Shown here piece after piece: positions 1-4,979 of a stretch of DNA of 6,511 bases. Under the pieces are notes generated by a model that was given only the letters and a program-made list of their open reading frames with translations, was not told the origin of the DNA and ran no database searches. Numbering within the stretch: the first letter of the stretch is position 1; each line of letters begins with the position of its first letter. This DNA is from Lachnospiraceae bacterium. GTDB lineage: Bacteria; Bacillota; Clostridia; Lachnospirales; Lachnospiraceae. The position numbers were made by a program, and so were the translations under genes. The stretch covers positions 1-6,511 of the forward strand of contig JAFRCB010000026.1 of NCBI GenBank assembly GCA_017404585.1, written 5' to 3'.

Positions 1-350
1 GACTGGGTCCTCGGAGTCGCCCGGTTTATCTCATCTGCCAGAAGTATATTGGTAAATACAGGTCCCTTTTTGAACTCGAATTCCCCACTCTTCCTATTCC
101 AGACGGAAAGACCCGTGACATCGGACGGCAGAAGATCCGGCGTGAACTGAATGCGTCCGAACCCTGTGTCGAAAGATCTGGCAAGCAGCCTTGCCAGAGT
201 CGTCTTCCCTGTTCCGGGCATATCCTCAAGCAGGACATGTCCTCCGGTGATGAGCGAGATAATGACAAGTGTCGTTGCGTCAGGGTTTCCGATCAGCACT
301 TCATTTATGTTATCCCTCACTCTTAAGAGGTTTTCTCTGGCCTTGCTCAT
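1..350 (-). CDS. MoxR-family AAA+ ATPase, N-terminal part (runs off left edge)
   Basis: Reverse-strand translation starting at the ATG at 350 gives 116 complete residues and stays open to the window edge. A Walker A motif (MPGTGKTT, residues 44-51) sits after the hydrophobic run GGHVLLED. A Walker B-like segment (NILLADEINR, residues 101-110) follows, and the intervening GRIQFTPDLLPSDVTG is characteristic of the MoxR group. MoxR ATPases are soluble AAA+ chaperone-like proteins of about 300-330 residues, often encoded with DUF58/VWA and transglutaminase-like proteins, so roughly two thirds are missing and partners may lie further left. The start is supported by TGGAG 7 nt upstream (358-362, read on the minus strand). 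The gene is divergent from the phosphoribosyltransferase gene. The family call is firm; the client process is unknown. Confidence 0.93.
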   Translation of the reverse strand, partial: MSKARENLLRVRDNINEVLIGNPDATTLVIISLITGGHVLLEDMPGTGKTTLARLLARSFDTGFGRIQFTPDLLPSDVTGLSVWNRKSGEFEFKKGPVFTNILLADEINRATPRTQ

Positions 351-401
351 ACTTACACTCCAATCAGTTCAAATTCGTCGATCCTTTCTGTTTTCCGCAC
401 T

Positions 402-423
402 GCAGGCAGTTCATTCTGCCTGC
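402..423. repeat. Perfect 8-bp inverted repeat in MoxR leader
   Basis: GCAGGCAG (402-409) and CTGCCTGC (416-423) are exact reverse complements separated by a 6-base loop. There is no T-tract on either side, so it is not an intrinsic terminator. It lies between the proposed MoxR promoter and the MoxR start codon, where it could form an mRNA leader hairpin or be a binding site for a dimeric regulator. Function is unproven. Confidence 0.55.
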
Positions 424-457
424 TATTACCGGCATTCAGATATGACCGATCATACTC

Positions 458-487
458 ATTATAAAGCCTGGATCCGGTTTTTGCCAC
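458..487 (-). promoter_or_regulatory. Candidate promoter for the MoxR gene
   Basis: On the minus strand a perfect TATAAT -10 hexamer lies at 458-463. With an 18-bp spacer the matching -35 position (482-487) reads GTGGCA, four of six matches to TTGACA. It would give a leader of roughly 100 nt containing the 8-bp hairpin. The -10 is convincing and the -35 weak, so this is a moderate call. Confidence 0.45.
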
Positions 488-519
488 TCAAATACAGGGC
501 ATTTGCGCGTGTATTATCA

Positions 520-536
520 TTGCACAATTTGCACAA
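520..536 (+). repeat. Tandem direct repeat TTGCACAA with 9-bp period, in the promoter
   Basis: TTGCACAA occurs at 520-527 and again at 529-536, so the copies are offset by 9 bp, close to one helical turn. The first copy contains the -35 element and the second lies in the spacer. This is a plausible operator arrangement for a repressor that blocks polymerase, but two 8-mers in AT-rich promoter DNA can arise by chance. Confidence 0.4.
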
Positions 537-548
537 ATATACTATAAT
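520..548 (+). promoter_or_regulatory. Promoter of the phosphoribosyltransferase gene
   Basis: A perfect TATAAT -10 box is at 543-548. Exactly 17 bp upstream is TTGCAC (520-525), sharing TTG with the consensus -35. Transcription would begin near 555, giving a leader of about 47 nt before the ATG at 602. This placement also rules out the upstream in-frame TTG at 551 as the start codon. Confidence 0.65.
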
Positions 549-591
549 ATTTGCATAAGAATTTGGACTTTTCTGTTAATTACATAGAGAA

Positions 592-596
592 AGGAG
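592..596 (+). promoter_or_regulatory. Ribosome binding site deciding the PRTase start
   Basis: AGGAG lies 5 nt before the ATG at 602, within an AAAGGAGAA context. It selects this ATG over the TTG at 551, which has no Shine-Dalgarno sequence and overlaps the expected transcription start region. Confidence 0.75.
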
Positions 597-601
597 AACG
601 T

Positions 602-1243
602 ATGTTAGAATACACTAAGCTCGAATCCAAACATTTCAGGAATGTAATTCTCCGTGTCGTTCCCGGGCACTTTGTCACCCCGAACTCTCACACGAATTAT
701 CTGATGGATATGACAGCGATCATGCGCAGGCAGGCTGAAGCCCAGGCGGTGGCTTCCGCAATGTGCGAGTTCTTCGGAAGCAGCACCTCCGTCGACACGA
801 TCTGCTGTCTTGAGGGAATGGAAGTTGTAGGAGCATATCTTGCAAACGAACTCACCCGCGCCGGCAACATCTCCAAAAACGCGCACAAGACTCTCTACAT
901 CATATCTCCTGAATATGGCATCAACGGCCAGATGATCTTCCGCGAAAATATGGATATGATGCTCGTCAACAAAAACGTTCTCCTCATTCTTGCGACTGCC
1001 ACCACCGGAAAGACCATAGCCAACGCTGCCGAGACTCTCAATCACTACGGGGCCAAAGTTGTGGGCATCTCCGCAATTTTCTCTGCCTGCACGGCAATCG
1101 ACGGGTTCCCGATCCACTCGATCTTCGATCAGAGCGATCTTCCGGCTTATCGCTCATGGAAGTCACATGACTGCAAGCTCTGCAAGCAGGGCATGAAAGT
1201 GACTGCGATCTGCAACGGCTTCGGCTACTCGCAGCTGAGGTGA
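602..1243 (+). CDS. Orotate phosphoribosyltransferase-like protein (type I PRTase fold, acid-less PRPP loop)
   Basis: The product has 213 residues, the usual size for orotate PRTases. The N-terminal region has GHFVTP (22-27) and an HTNYLMDM segment (30-37). EGMEVVGAYLANEL (71-84) matches the region in which PRTases contact PRPP pyrophosphate. The PRPP loop is recognisable as VLLILATATTGKT (126-138): four hydrophobic residues, then TTGKT. The two positions normally acidic (DD or ED) are L130 and A131. CKLCKQG (191-197) near the C-terminus resembles the C-x2-C tail of clostridial orotate-PRTase-like proteins, which might bind metal. From memory, related clostridial proteins annotated as orotate PRTase share the acid-less LxxATTGKT loop, so this appears to be a subfamily trait rather than a mutation. 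It could be a PRTase with altered chemistry or a regulatory, ligand-binding protein. It stands alone, divergent from the MoxR gene and convergent with the Cof hydrolase gene. Confidence 0.85.
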   Translation: MLEYTKLESKHFRNVILRVVPGHFVTPNSHTNYLMDMTAIMRRQAEAQAVASAMCEFFGSSTSVDTICCLEGMEVVGAYLANELTRAGNISKNAHKTLYIISPEYGINGQMIFRENMDMMLVNKNVLLILATATTGKTIANAAETLNHYGAKVVGISAIFSACTAIDGFPIHSIFDQSDLPAYRSWKSHDCKLCKQGMKVTAICNGFGYSQLR

Positions 1244-1317
1244 CATTCCTCAGTACCGATCGTGACTTCCCGGCCGCTGACGGCGCAAAGCATTTACTGA
1301 TACCCTGAGCCAATATC

Positions 1318-1421
1318 AAAGGGGCTGCCGCATTAAGCGCGCCGCCGTTATAAATGGCAGACATTATGTGCAAATGTCTGCTATTTATAACGGTGACAGC
1401 GTCTAATGCGACAGCTCCTTT
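1318..1421. repeat. 104-bp imperfect inverted repeat between convergent genes (bidirectional terminator or MITE-like)
   Basis: Two arms of about 48 nt flank a 7-nt loop (ATGTGCA, 1366-1372). The inner stem pairs 1345-1365 with 1373-1393, 20 of 21 Watson-Crick plus one G-U. The outer stem pairs 1318-1335 with 1404-1421, 16 of 18. A short asymmetric internal loop (1336-1344 against 1394-1403) separates them. The plus strand ends in CTCCTTTT, a weak U-tract; the minus strand ends in CCCCTTTGATATT, weaker still. It lies 74 bp after the PRTase stop and 46 bp beyond the Cof hydrolase stop, so it could end transcription from both sides. The stem is much longer than ordinary terminators, which also fits a small palindromic mobile or REP-like element. 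No clear target-site duplication is visible. Confidence 0.8.
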
Positions 1422-1467
1422 TCGTGATCGTTATCATACGGACAGGGCTCAAAGAGCCCGGCCATCC

Positions 1468-2331
1468 TTATATAAGTCCCAGTGCCTCGCACGCGTTCCA
1501 GATCCCGTCGTCAAACATATCCGTCGTGACATAATCAGCGGCCTGCTTGGCAGCGTCTGTCCCATTGCCCATGGCTACTCCGATCCCGGCTGTCTCCAGC
1601 ATGTCAAGATCATTTACGCTGTCGCCGAACGCGATCGTATCCGAGAGGGGTATTTTAAACAACTCACAGACCTTTCGTATCCCGCTTCCCTTTGAAAAAC
1701 CGTGCGGTACACTCTCGACCACCTTCTCATTGTGAATGAGGTTCTGAAAATTGAGCTCAAGGTACCTGTAGCCTGCCTCGATATCCGCGCCTGCAGTGTC
1801 ACAGCTGAGCTTTGATGCCTCCCACAGGCCGGCATTTTCCCGTATTGGAAGTCTTCTCTTGCCGAGCTGGCGGTTTATGGCCTGCCCGTATGGATCATTT
1901 GCAAAATCCTCTATATCAAAATAGAGATAATCACGGCCCTCAAGAATCGGCTTAAAGCCCAATGGCCGGATCACTTCGAGCACCTCCCGCAGCAATTCAT
2001 TGTCAAGGCGATGGTAAAAAATCACATCCTCTTCGCGATAGCTGACACCTGTGACCCCTCGCTCCTCTTTTATACCATAGGTCCCGTCTTCACGCTTTTC
2101 CACCCCGGCGCACTCGATCATGGTTCCACAGCCGGACACAACGCCGTCGAACCCGAGATTAAAAAGCGGCTCGGATGTGACAAATCCTCTCGACCGGCCG
2201 GTATTGAGAAATGCCAGGTGACCGTTCTCGCGGAGGGCTTTGATCGCCCGGCCGGTGCTCTCAGGGATCTCATTGTGAAAATTCCAGAGAGTTCCGTCTA
2301 TGTCAAAGAAAGCTATTTTCGTATTGCCCAT
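1468..2331 (-). CDS. Cof-type HAD-IIB family phosphatase
   Basis: The protein has 287 residues, typical for Cof/YidA-like HAD phosphatases. These are soluble Mg-dependent enzymes acting on sugar phosphates, nucleotides or flavin-pathway phosphates. All four HAD motifs are present: DIDGT (10-14, nucleophile D10 and general acid D12), the motif II threonine in FLNTGRS (T44), the motif III lysine (K214, in FSKGSG) and GDSVND (236-241). The long insert between motifs II and III is the C2 cap of the IIB subclass. The ATG at 2331 is preferred over the in-frame ATG at 2388 because AAAAAGGA precedes it at 8 nt, while 2388 has no convincing Shine-Dalgarno sequence. It overlaps the end of the glycosyltransferase gene by 29 bp and is the last gene of the operon. 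Substrate cannot be read from sequence. Confidence 0.93.
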   Translation of the reverse strand: MGNTKIAFFDIDGTLWNFHNEIPESTGRAIKALRENGHLAFLNTGRSRGFVTSEPLFNLGFDGVVSGCGTMIECAGVEKREDGTYGIKEERGVTGVSYREEDVIFYHRLDNELLREVLEVIRPLGFKPILEGRDYLYFDIEDFANDPYGQAINRQLGKRRLPIRENAGLWEASKLSCDTAGADIEAGYRYLELNFQNLIHNEKVVESVPHGFSKGSGIRKVCELFKIPLSDTIAFGDSVNDLDMLETAGIGVAMGNGTDAAKQAADYVTTDMFDDGIWNACEALGLI

Positions 2332-3193
2332 ATTGCATGTCCTTTTTATCAGTCGGCAGATCCGCTGCGCCCGGAATTTCAGACACATTCGCCGGCCCCG
2401 GTATCTCCGGGTTCTCTGTTAAATCCGCGATTTCCTGTATATCTCCGCTCTTAACCGTTTCCGCTATATCTCTCGTCTTCGGAGCCCCCTCCTTCCGGTG
2501 AGACTCCTCGTAGATAGAGACCGTCGTGTAATACATATAGTAAAGAGTTCGCCAGTTCCTGATGGACGATCTGCCGCCGTATCTCTTTCTCATGGCGACC
2601 GGGACCTCTTTTATCCTGAAACCTTCCCAGATCAGATCCGCAAGAGATGCCGGCTCCGGATAAGGGTTGCGATAATGCTTGGCAAAATGCCTGACCACAT
2701 CGGCACTCGCAGCCCGAAAACCGCTCGTCGGGTCCTGAATTGCCCGGTAACAGAACAGATAGAGAAGGAGCGATATGAACCGGCCGCCTGCACGGCGCAG
2801 GCCTCCGTTCGTATAATACTTGCCTCCCTTAATATAGCGCGAACCGATGACAAGATCGGCTTCACCGTTCACGATCGGCTCGATCAGATCCATGATGAAC
2901 CTTGCATCATGCTGTCCATCCCCATCATACTGTATCGCAATGTCGTAGCCATGTGCGGCTGCATACCGATAGCCGCTCTGAACAGCTCTGCCTATTCCGC
3001 GATTGCGCGGATGCGTTATGTGAGGAATTTCGTTATCTCTTAAAATCCTCTCTGTCCGATCTTTTGATCCGTCATTTATGACTATATATTCCAGCTGCAG
3101 ATTGTTCTGCCGGTTGAAATGCCGGACCGTCTCTATTGTGTAGAGAATAGAGGCCTCTTCATTATAAGCAGGTATGATCAGCAGAACTTTCAT
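2303..3193 (-). CDS. GT2-family glycosyltransferase, DPM1/polyprenyl-phosphate-sugar synthase-like
   Basis: The protein has 296 residues. The GT-A fold of family GT2 is clear: IIPAYNEE (6-13), INDGSKD (39-45), the metal/nucleotide-sugar site YDGDGQHD (89-96), IGSRY (116-120) and DPTSGFR (154-160), then a MRKRYGGRSS segment (201-210) typical of DPM1-like enzymes that load a sugar onto a polyprenyl phosphate. There is no C-terminal membrane pair of the GtrB/ArnC kind; the catalytic domain ends near residue 225. A tail of about 70 residues, rich in Glu, Pro, Ala and Asp with two EIPG copies (263-266, 272-275), looks disordered. The start codon overlaps the upstream stop by 4 bp (ATGA), and AAGGA lies about 11 nt upstream inside the preceding gene. 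Role is probably cell-envelope or protein glycosylation; donor and acceptor are unknown. Confidence 0.92.
   Translation of the reverse strand: MKVLLIIPAYNEEASILYTIETVRHFNRQNNLQLEYIVINDGSKDRTERILRDNEIPHITHPRNRGIGRAVQSGYRYAAAHGYDIAIQYDGDGQHDARFIMDLIEPIVNGEADLVIGSRYIKGGKYYTNGGLRRAGGRFISLLLYLFCYRAIQDPTSGFRAASADVVRHFAKHYRNPYPEPASLADLIWEGFRIKEVPVAMRKRYGGRSSIRNWRTLYYMYYTTVSIYEESHRKEGAPKTRDIAETVKSGDIQEIADLTENPEIPGPANVSEIPGAADLPTDKKDMQYGQYENSFL
2340..2344 (-). promoter_or_regulatory. Ribosome binding site deciding the Cof hydrolase start
   Basis: Read on the minus strand, AAGGA (within AAAAAGGA) lies 8 nt before the ATG at 2331. It sits inside the coding region of the upstream glycosyltransferase gene, consistent with translational coupling, and supports the shorter start over 2388. 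Confidence 0.7.
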
Positions 3194-3726
3194 CGGCCAA
3201 CATTTCCTTTTTCAATGATGTAGAATGATTTTCCCGTGATGCTTCTCGCCGTGAATTTTCCTATGGTCTCGACCGGGAAGTCCTTACCGTCATTCATTCC
3301 GTTCGGGTTGTGAATCAGGACCCGGCCTTCCTCTGTGATTCCCGAAAGCACCAGATAATGCGGAATGTCAGAAAAGATCCCGCCGGACTTCTTCGTATAA
3401 TAGATGACGGGACTTCCGCAGCGCAGCGCGTGCAGGGCTTCGGACAGGTCATTTGTAGGTCTGCAGGAAAGTCCGTAGGCTTCTGAGGCTTTTACGAAGA
3501 ATACGCCCCGGGTTCCTCTTCCGCGAAGGCCGGCAAATCTTCGGCCTGCCCAATGCACAAGCTCAGGCGGTTCCACATTTCGATCAAGCAGATAGGAAGC
3601 GGCCATCGCAAATGCCACTATGCCGCATCCGTCTGTCCTTATTGTATGCCTGTGATACGGAAGGTCCGCATAAGGGCCGGTCCGCTGATAGTAAAACGGC
3701 ATTTTTTCGTGCATGTTCGTATTCAT
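3190..3726 (-). CDS. C39-like papain-fold cysteine peptidase, no signal peptide
   Basis: The protein has 178 residues. FYYQRTGPYADLPY (11-24), a TIRTDGCG segment (28-35) and downstream AMAASYL match the N-terminal part of the peptidase_C39_2 fold. Q14 would be the oxyanion-hole glutamine and C34 the nucleophile. The histidine is H123 in PHYLVLSG (122-129), and N140 or N142 in HNPN is the likely third residue. A complete triad is therefore possible. Related clostridial proteins are usually secreted or attached to a longer wall-binding protein. This one starts directly with a polar, Met- and His-containing N-terminus and has neither signal peptide nor membrane segment, so it probably acts in the cytoplasm. 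AGAGGA 7 nt before the ATG supports the start. It follows the NADAR gene by 35 bp and overlaps the glycosyltransferase start by 4 bp. Substrate is unknown. Confidence 0.8.
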   Translation of the reverse strand: MNTNMHEKMPFYYQRTGPYADLPYHRHTIRTDGCGIVAFAMAASYLLDRNVEPPELVHWAGRRFAGLRGRGTRGVFFVKASEAYGLSCRPTNDLSEALHALRCGSPVIYYTKKSGGIFSDIPHYLVLSGITEEGRVLIHNPNGMNDGKDFPVETIGKFTARSITGKSFYIIEKGNVGR

Positions 3727-3761
3727 GTTTTATCCTCTGGATGAAATTGCTGCCGCATATG

Positions 3762-4964
3762 TCACAGCAGAGCCTTGAAGAATTTCAGCAAAACTCCGTC
3801 GCCGATTGAATGTCTGATCAGAGCCCCCTCTGCAAAATAGTCCGCTCTGAAATGCCAGGCGACACAGGCAAGTATCTCTTCTCTCGAAAGTCCCTGTATC
3901 CAGGCTTCATCGGGATTCGAAATCATTCTGACGTCGAGAGTCGATTTGTCAATTATCTCATAGTAATCAGCCGGCATGAGGCCCGCCTTACGTGCACCGG
4001 GCGAAAATTCATCATAAATGATCCTGATGAGGCCTGCATGCTCCTCGCCGGGACGGTTCTTCTGAAACCCGGCTGCCCAGATCCGAAGACCTTCATCCCG
4101 AACGAACATCTCAAGAAAAATCATGTATTTTGAACAGAATGCATGGATGCGGTCGTATCTGGCATTGGCATAAAGCCGTCTGGAAATGTCATACACATCC
4201 TGCTTCAGGTCAAAGAATCCGAGTACAGGGACAGCGGCCCCTTCCTTGGCTCTGATCTTCTTTTCCCAGTCAGCCAGAGATGTGCCGGCGTCCATGAAGC
4301 TCTGGCGCGTGAAGTTATTTGCAAATGTATCCACATACGCCATCACACTCCTGCCGTAAGACGGATGATTGGCCAGTGCCGCCGCCGACATTTTCCACTC
4401 ATCATTGGCCTCCGCCTGGAGCGCATCCTCAAAATGAAGATTCTCCTCCCCGAAAGCCATCTCCAGCTGCCGTATCTCATCCCTGACTTCCATGAGAATA
4501 TTGCCGAGATCATTTTTACCGTTCCAGTTCTCCGGACTCTTCCAACGCATGTCATGCAGGCTGATCCCGACACCCCACGTTTTATCAATGTGCGAGCATT
4601 CGGCCAGAAGCGAATTGCCGGTCGAGAGGAGTTCCCTTCTAAGATCCGGGTGCTGCATGAATTTGGCAAATACAGCCCGCCTGACTACGATCCTGCAGAT
4701 CCAATGCCACTTATTTTTAATTTTGATGAACTCCGGAAATGCCCTGTCTCCGGCAATGCTTTCCAGGACTGCCGGGTCATCTGAATTCATGATCTCTTTA
4801 GCGAGGTCGTATCTCCCTGCCAGCATGACTTTGTGATACATCATATACTGCTGCACGCTTACAAAGCGAAGTCCGGCATATGTAAACTCCGCAGGGTACC
4901 AGTTGCTCATGCAGCCGTGCTCTTCCGTCGGGAGATGAAAACCAATTACTGTTGTGTCCGCCAT
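3762..4964 (-). CDS. NADAR-domain protein with long C-terminal extension (possible DUF6508-like end)
   Basis: The product has 400 residues. Residues 1-168 form a NADAR (YbiA/DUF1768) domain: MSNWYPAEF (19-27), VQQYMMYHK (37-45), an AVFAKF block (97-102), LLSTGNSLLAECS (112-124), DKTWGVGI (127-134) and NWNGKNDLG (146-154). NADAR enzymes cleave N-glycosidic bonds; known examples act on riboflavin intermediates and on ADP-ribosylated guanine. Position 38 is Gln where most NADAR proteins I recall have Glu (the vEqymm motif), so activity should not be assumed. Residues 169-400 are an unusual extension, largely alpha-helical in appearance. The last part (about 355-400, with DYFAEG and LLKFFKAL) resembles the end of DUF6508, a tentative call from memory. 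CGGAG six to seven nt before the ATG supports the start. It follows the ADP-ribosylglycohydrolase gene by 15 bp, which strengthens an ADP-ribose-related role. Confidence 0.88.
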   Translation of the reverse strand: MADTTVIGFHLPTEEHGCMSNWYPAEFTYAGLRFVSVQQYMMYHKVMLAGRYDLAKEIMNSDDPAVLESIAGDRAFPEFIKIKNKWHWICRIVVRRAVFAKFMQHPDLRRELLSTGNSLLAECSHIDKTWGVGISLHDMRWKSPENWNGKNDLGNILMEVRDEIRQLEMAFGEENLHFEDALQAEANDEWKMSAAALANHPSYGRSVMAYVDTFANNFTRQSFMDAGTSLADWEKKIRAKEGAAVPVLGFFDLKQDVYDISRRLYANARYDRIHAFCSKYMIFLEMFVRDEGLRIWAAGFQKNRPGEEHAGLIRIIYDEFSPGARKAGLMPADYYEIIDKSTLDVRMISNPDEAWIQGLSREEILACVAWHFRADYFAEGALIRHSIGDGVLLKFFKALL

Positions 4965-4979
4965 GTACCACTCCGATTA

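Noticed and set aside
551..601. Extension of the PRTase gene to an in-frame TTG at 551
   Set aside because: The TTG lies 2 bp after the -10 box, upstream of or at the expected transcription start, and has no ribosome binding site. The ATG at 602 has AGGAG at good spacing.
605..1117. 170-codon reverse-strand open frame opposite the PRTase gene
   Set aside because: It is an antisense shadow of a well-supported gene, with no recognisable domain and no ribosome binding site.
1249..1309. CTCAG...CTGAG and GCCG-CTGA-CGGC pairings after the PRTase stop
   Set aside because: The stems are short (4-5 bp), one loop is long and there is no T-tract; they are likely chance pairings.
1445..1459. GGGCTC-AAA-GAGCCC hairpin just after the Cof hydrolase stop
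   Set aside because: The 6-bp stem is perfect, but on the minus strand it is followed by TGTCCGTATG rather than a T-tract, so a terminator call is not supported. The larger inverted repeat beyond it is the better candidate.
2332..2388. Longer Cof hydrolase start at the ATG at 2388
   Set aside because: It would add 19 residues before the canonical beta-strand leading to DIDGT, has no convincing Shine-Dalgarno sequence and would deepen the overlap with the glycosyltransferase gene.
3727..3779. TGCTG...CAGCA pairing near the NADAR stop as a terminator
   Set aside because: The stem is only 5 bp with a 12-base loop and no T-run, so the operon probably continues into the peptidase gene.
4143..4784. 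213-codon plus-strand open frame opposite the NADAR gene
   Set aside because: It has no domain pattern, lies wholly antisense to a conserved coding region and lacks start signals.
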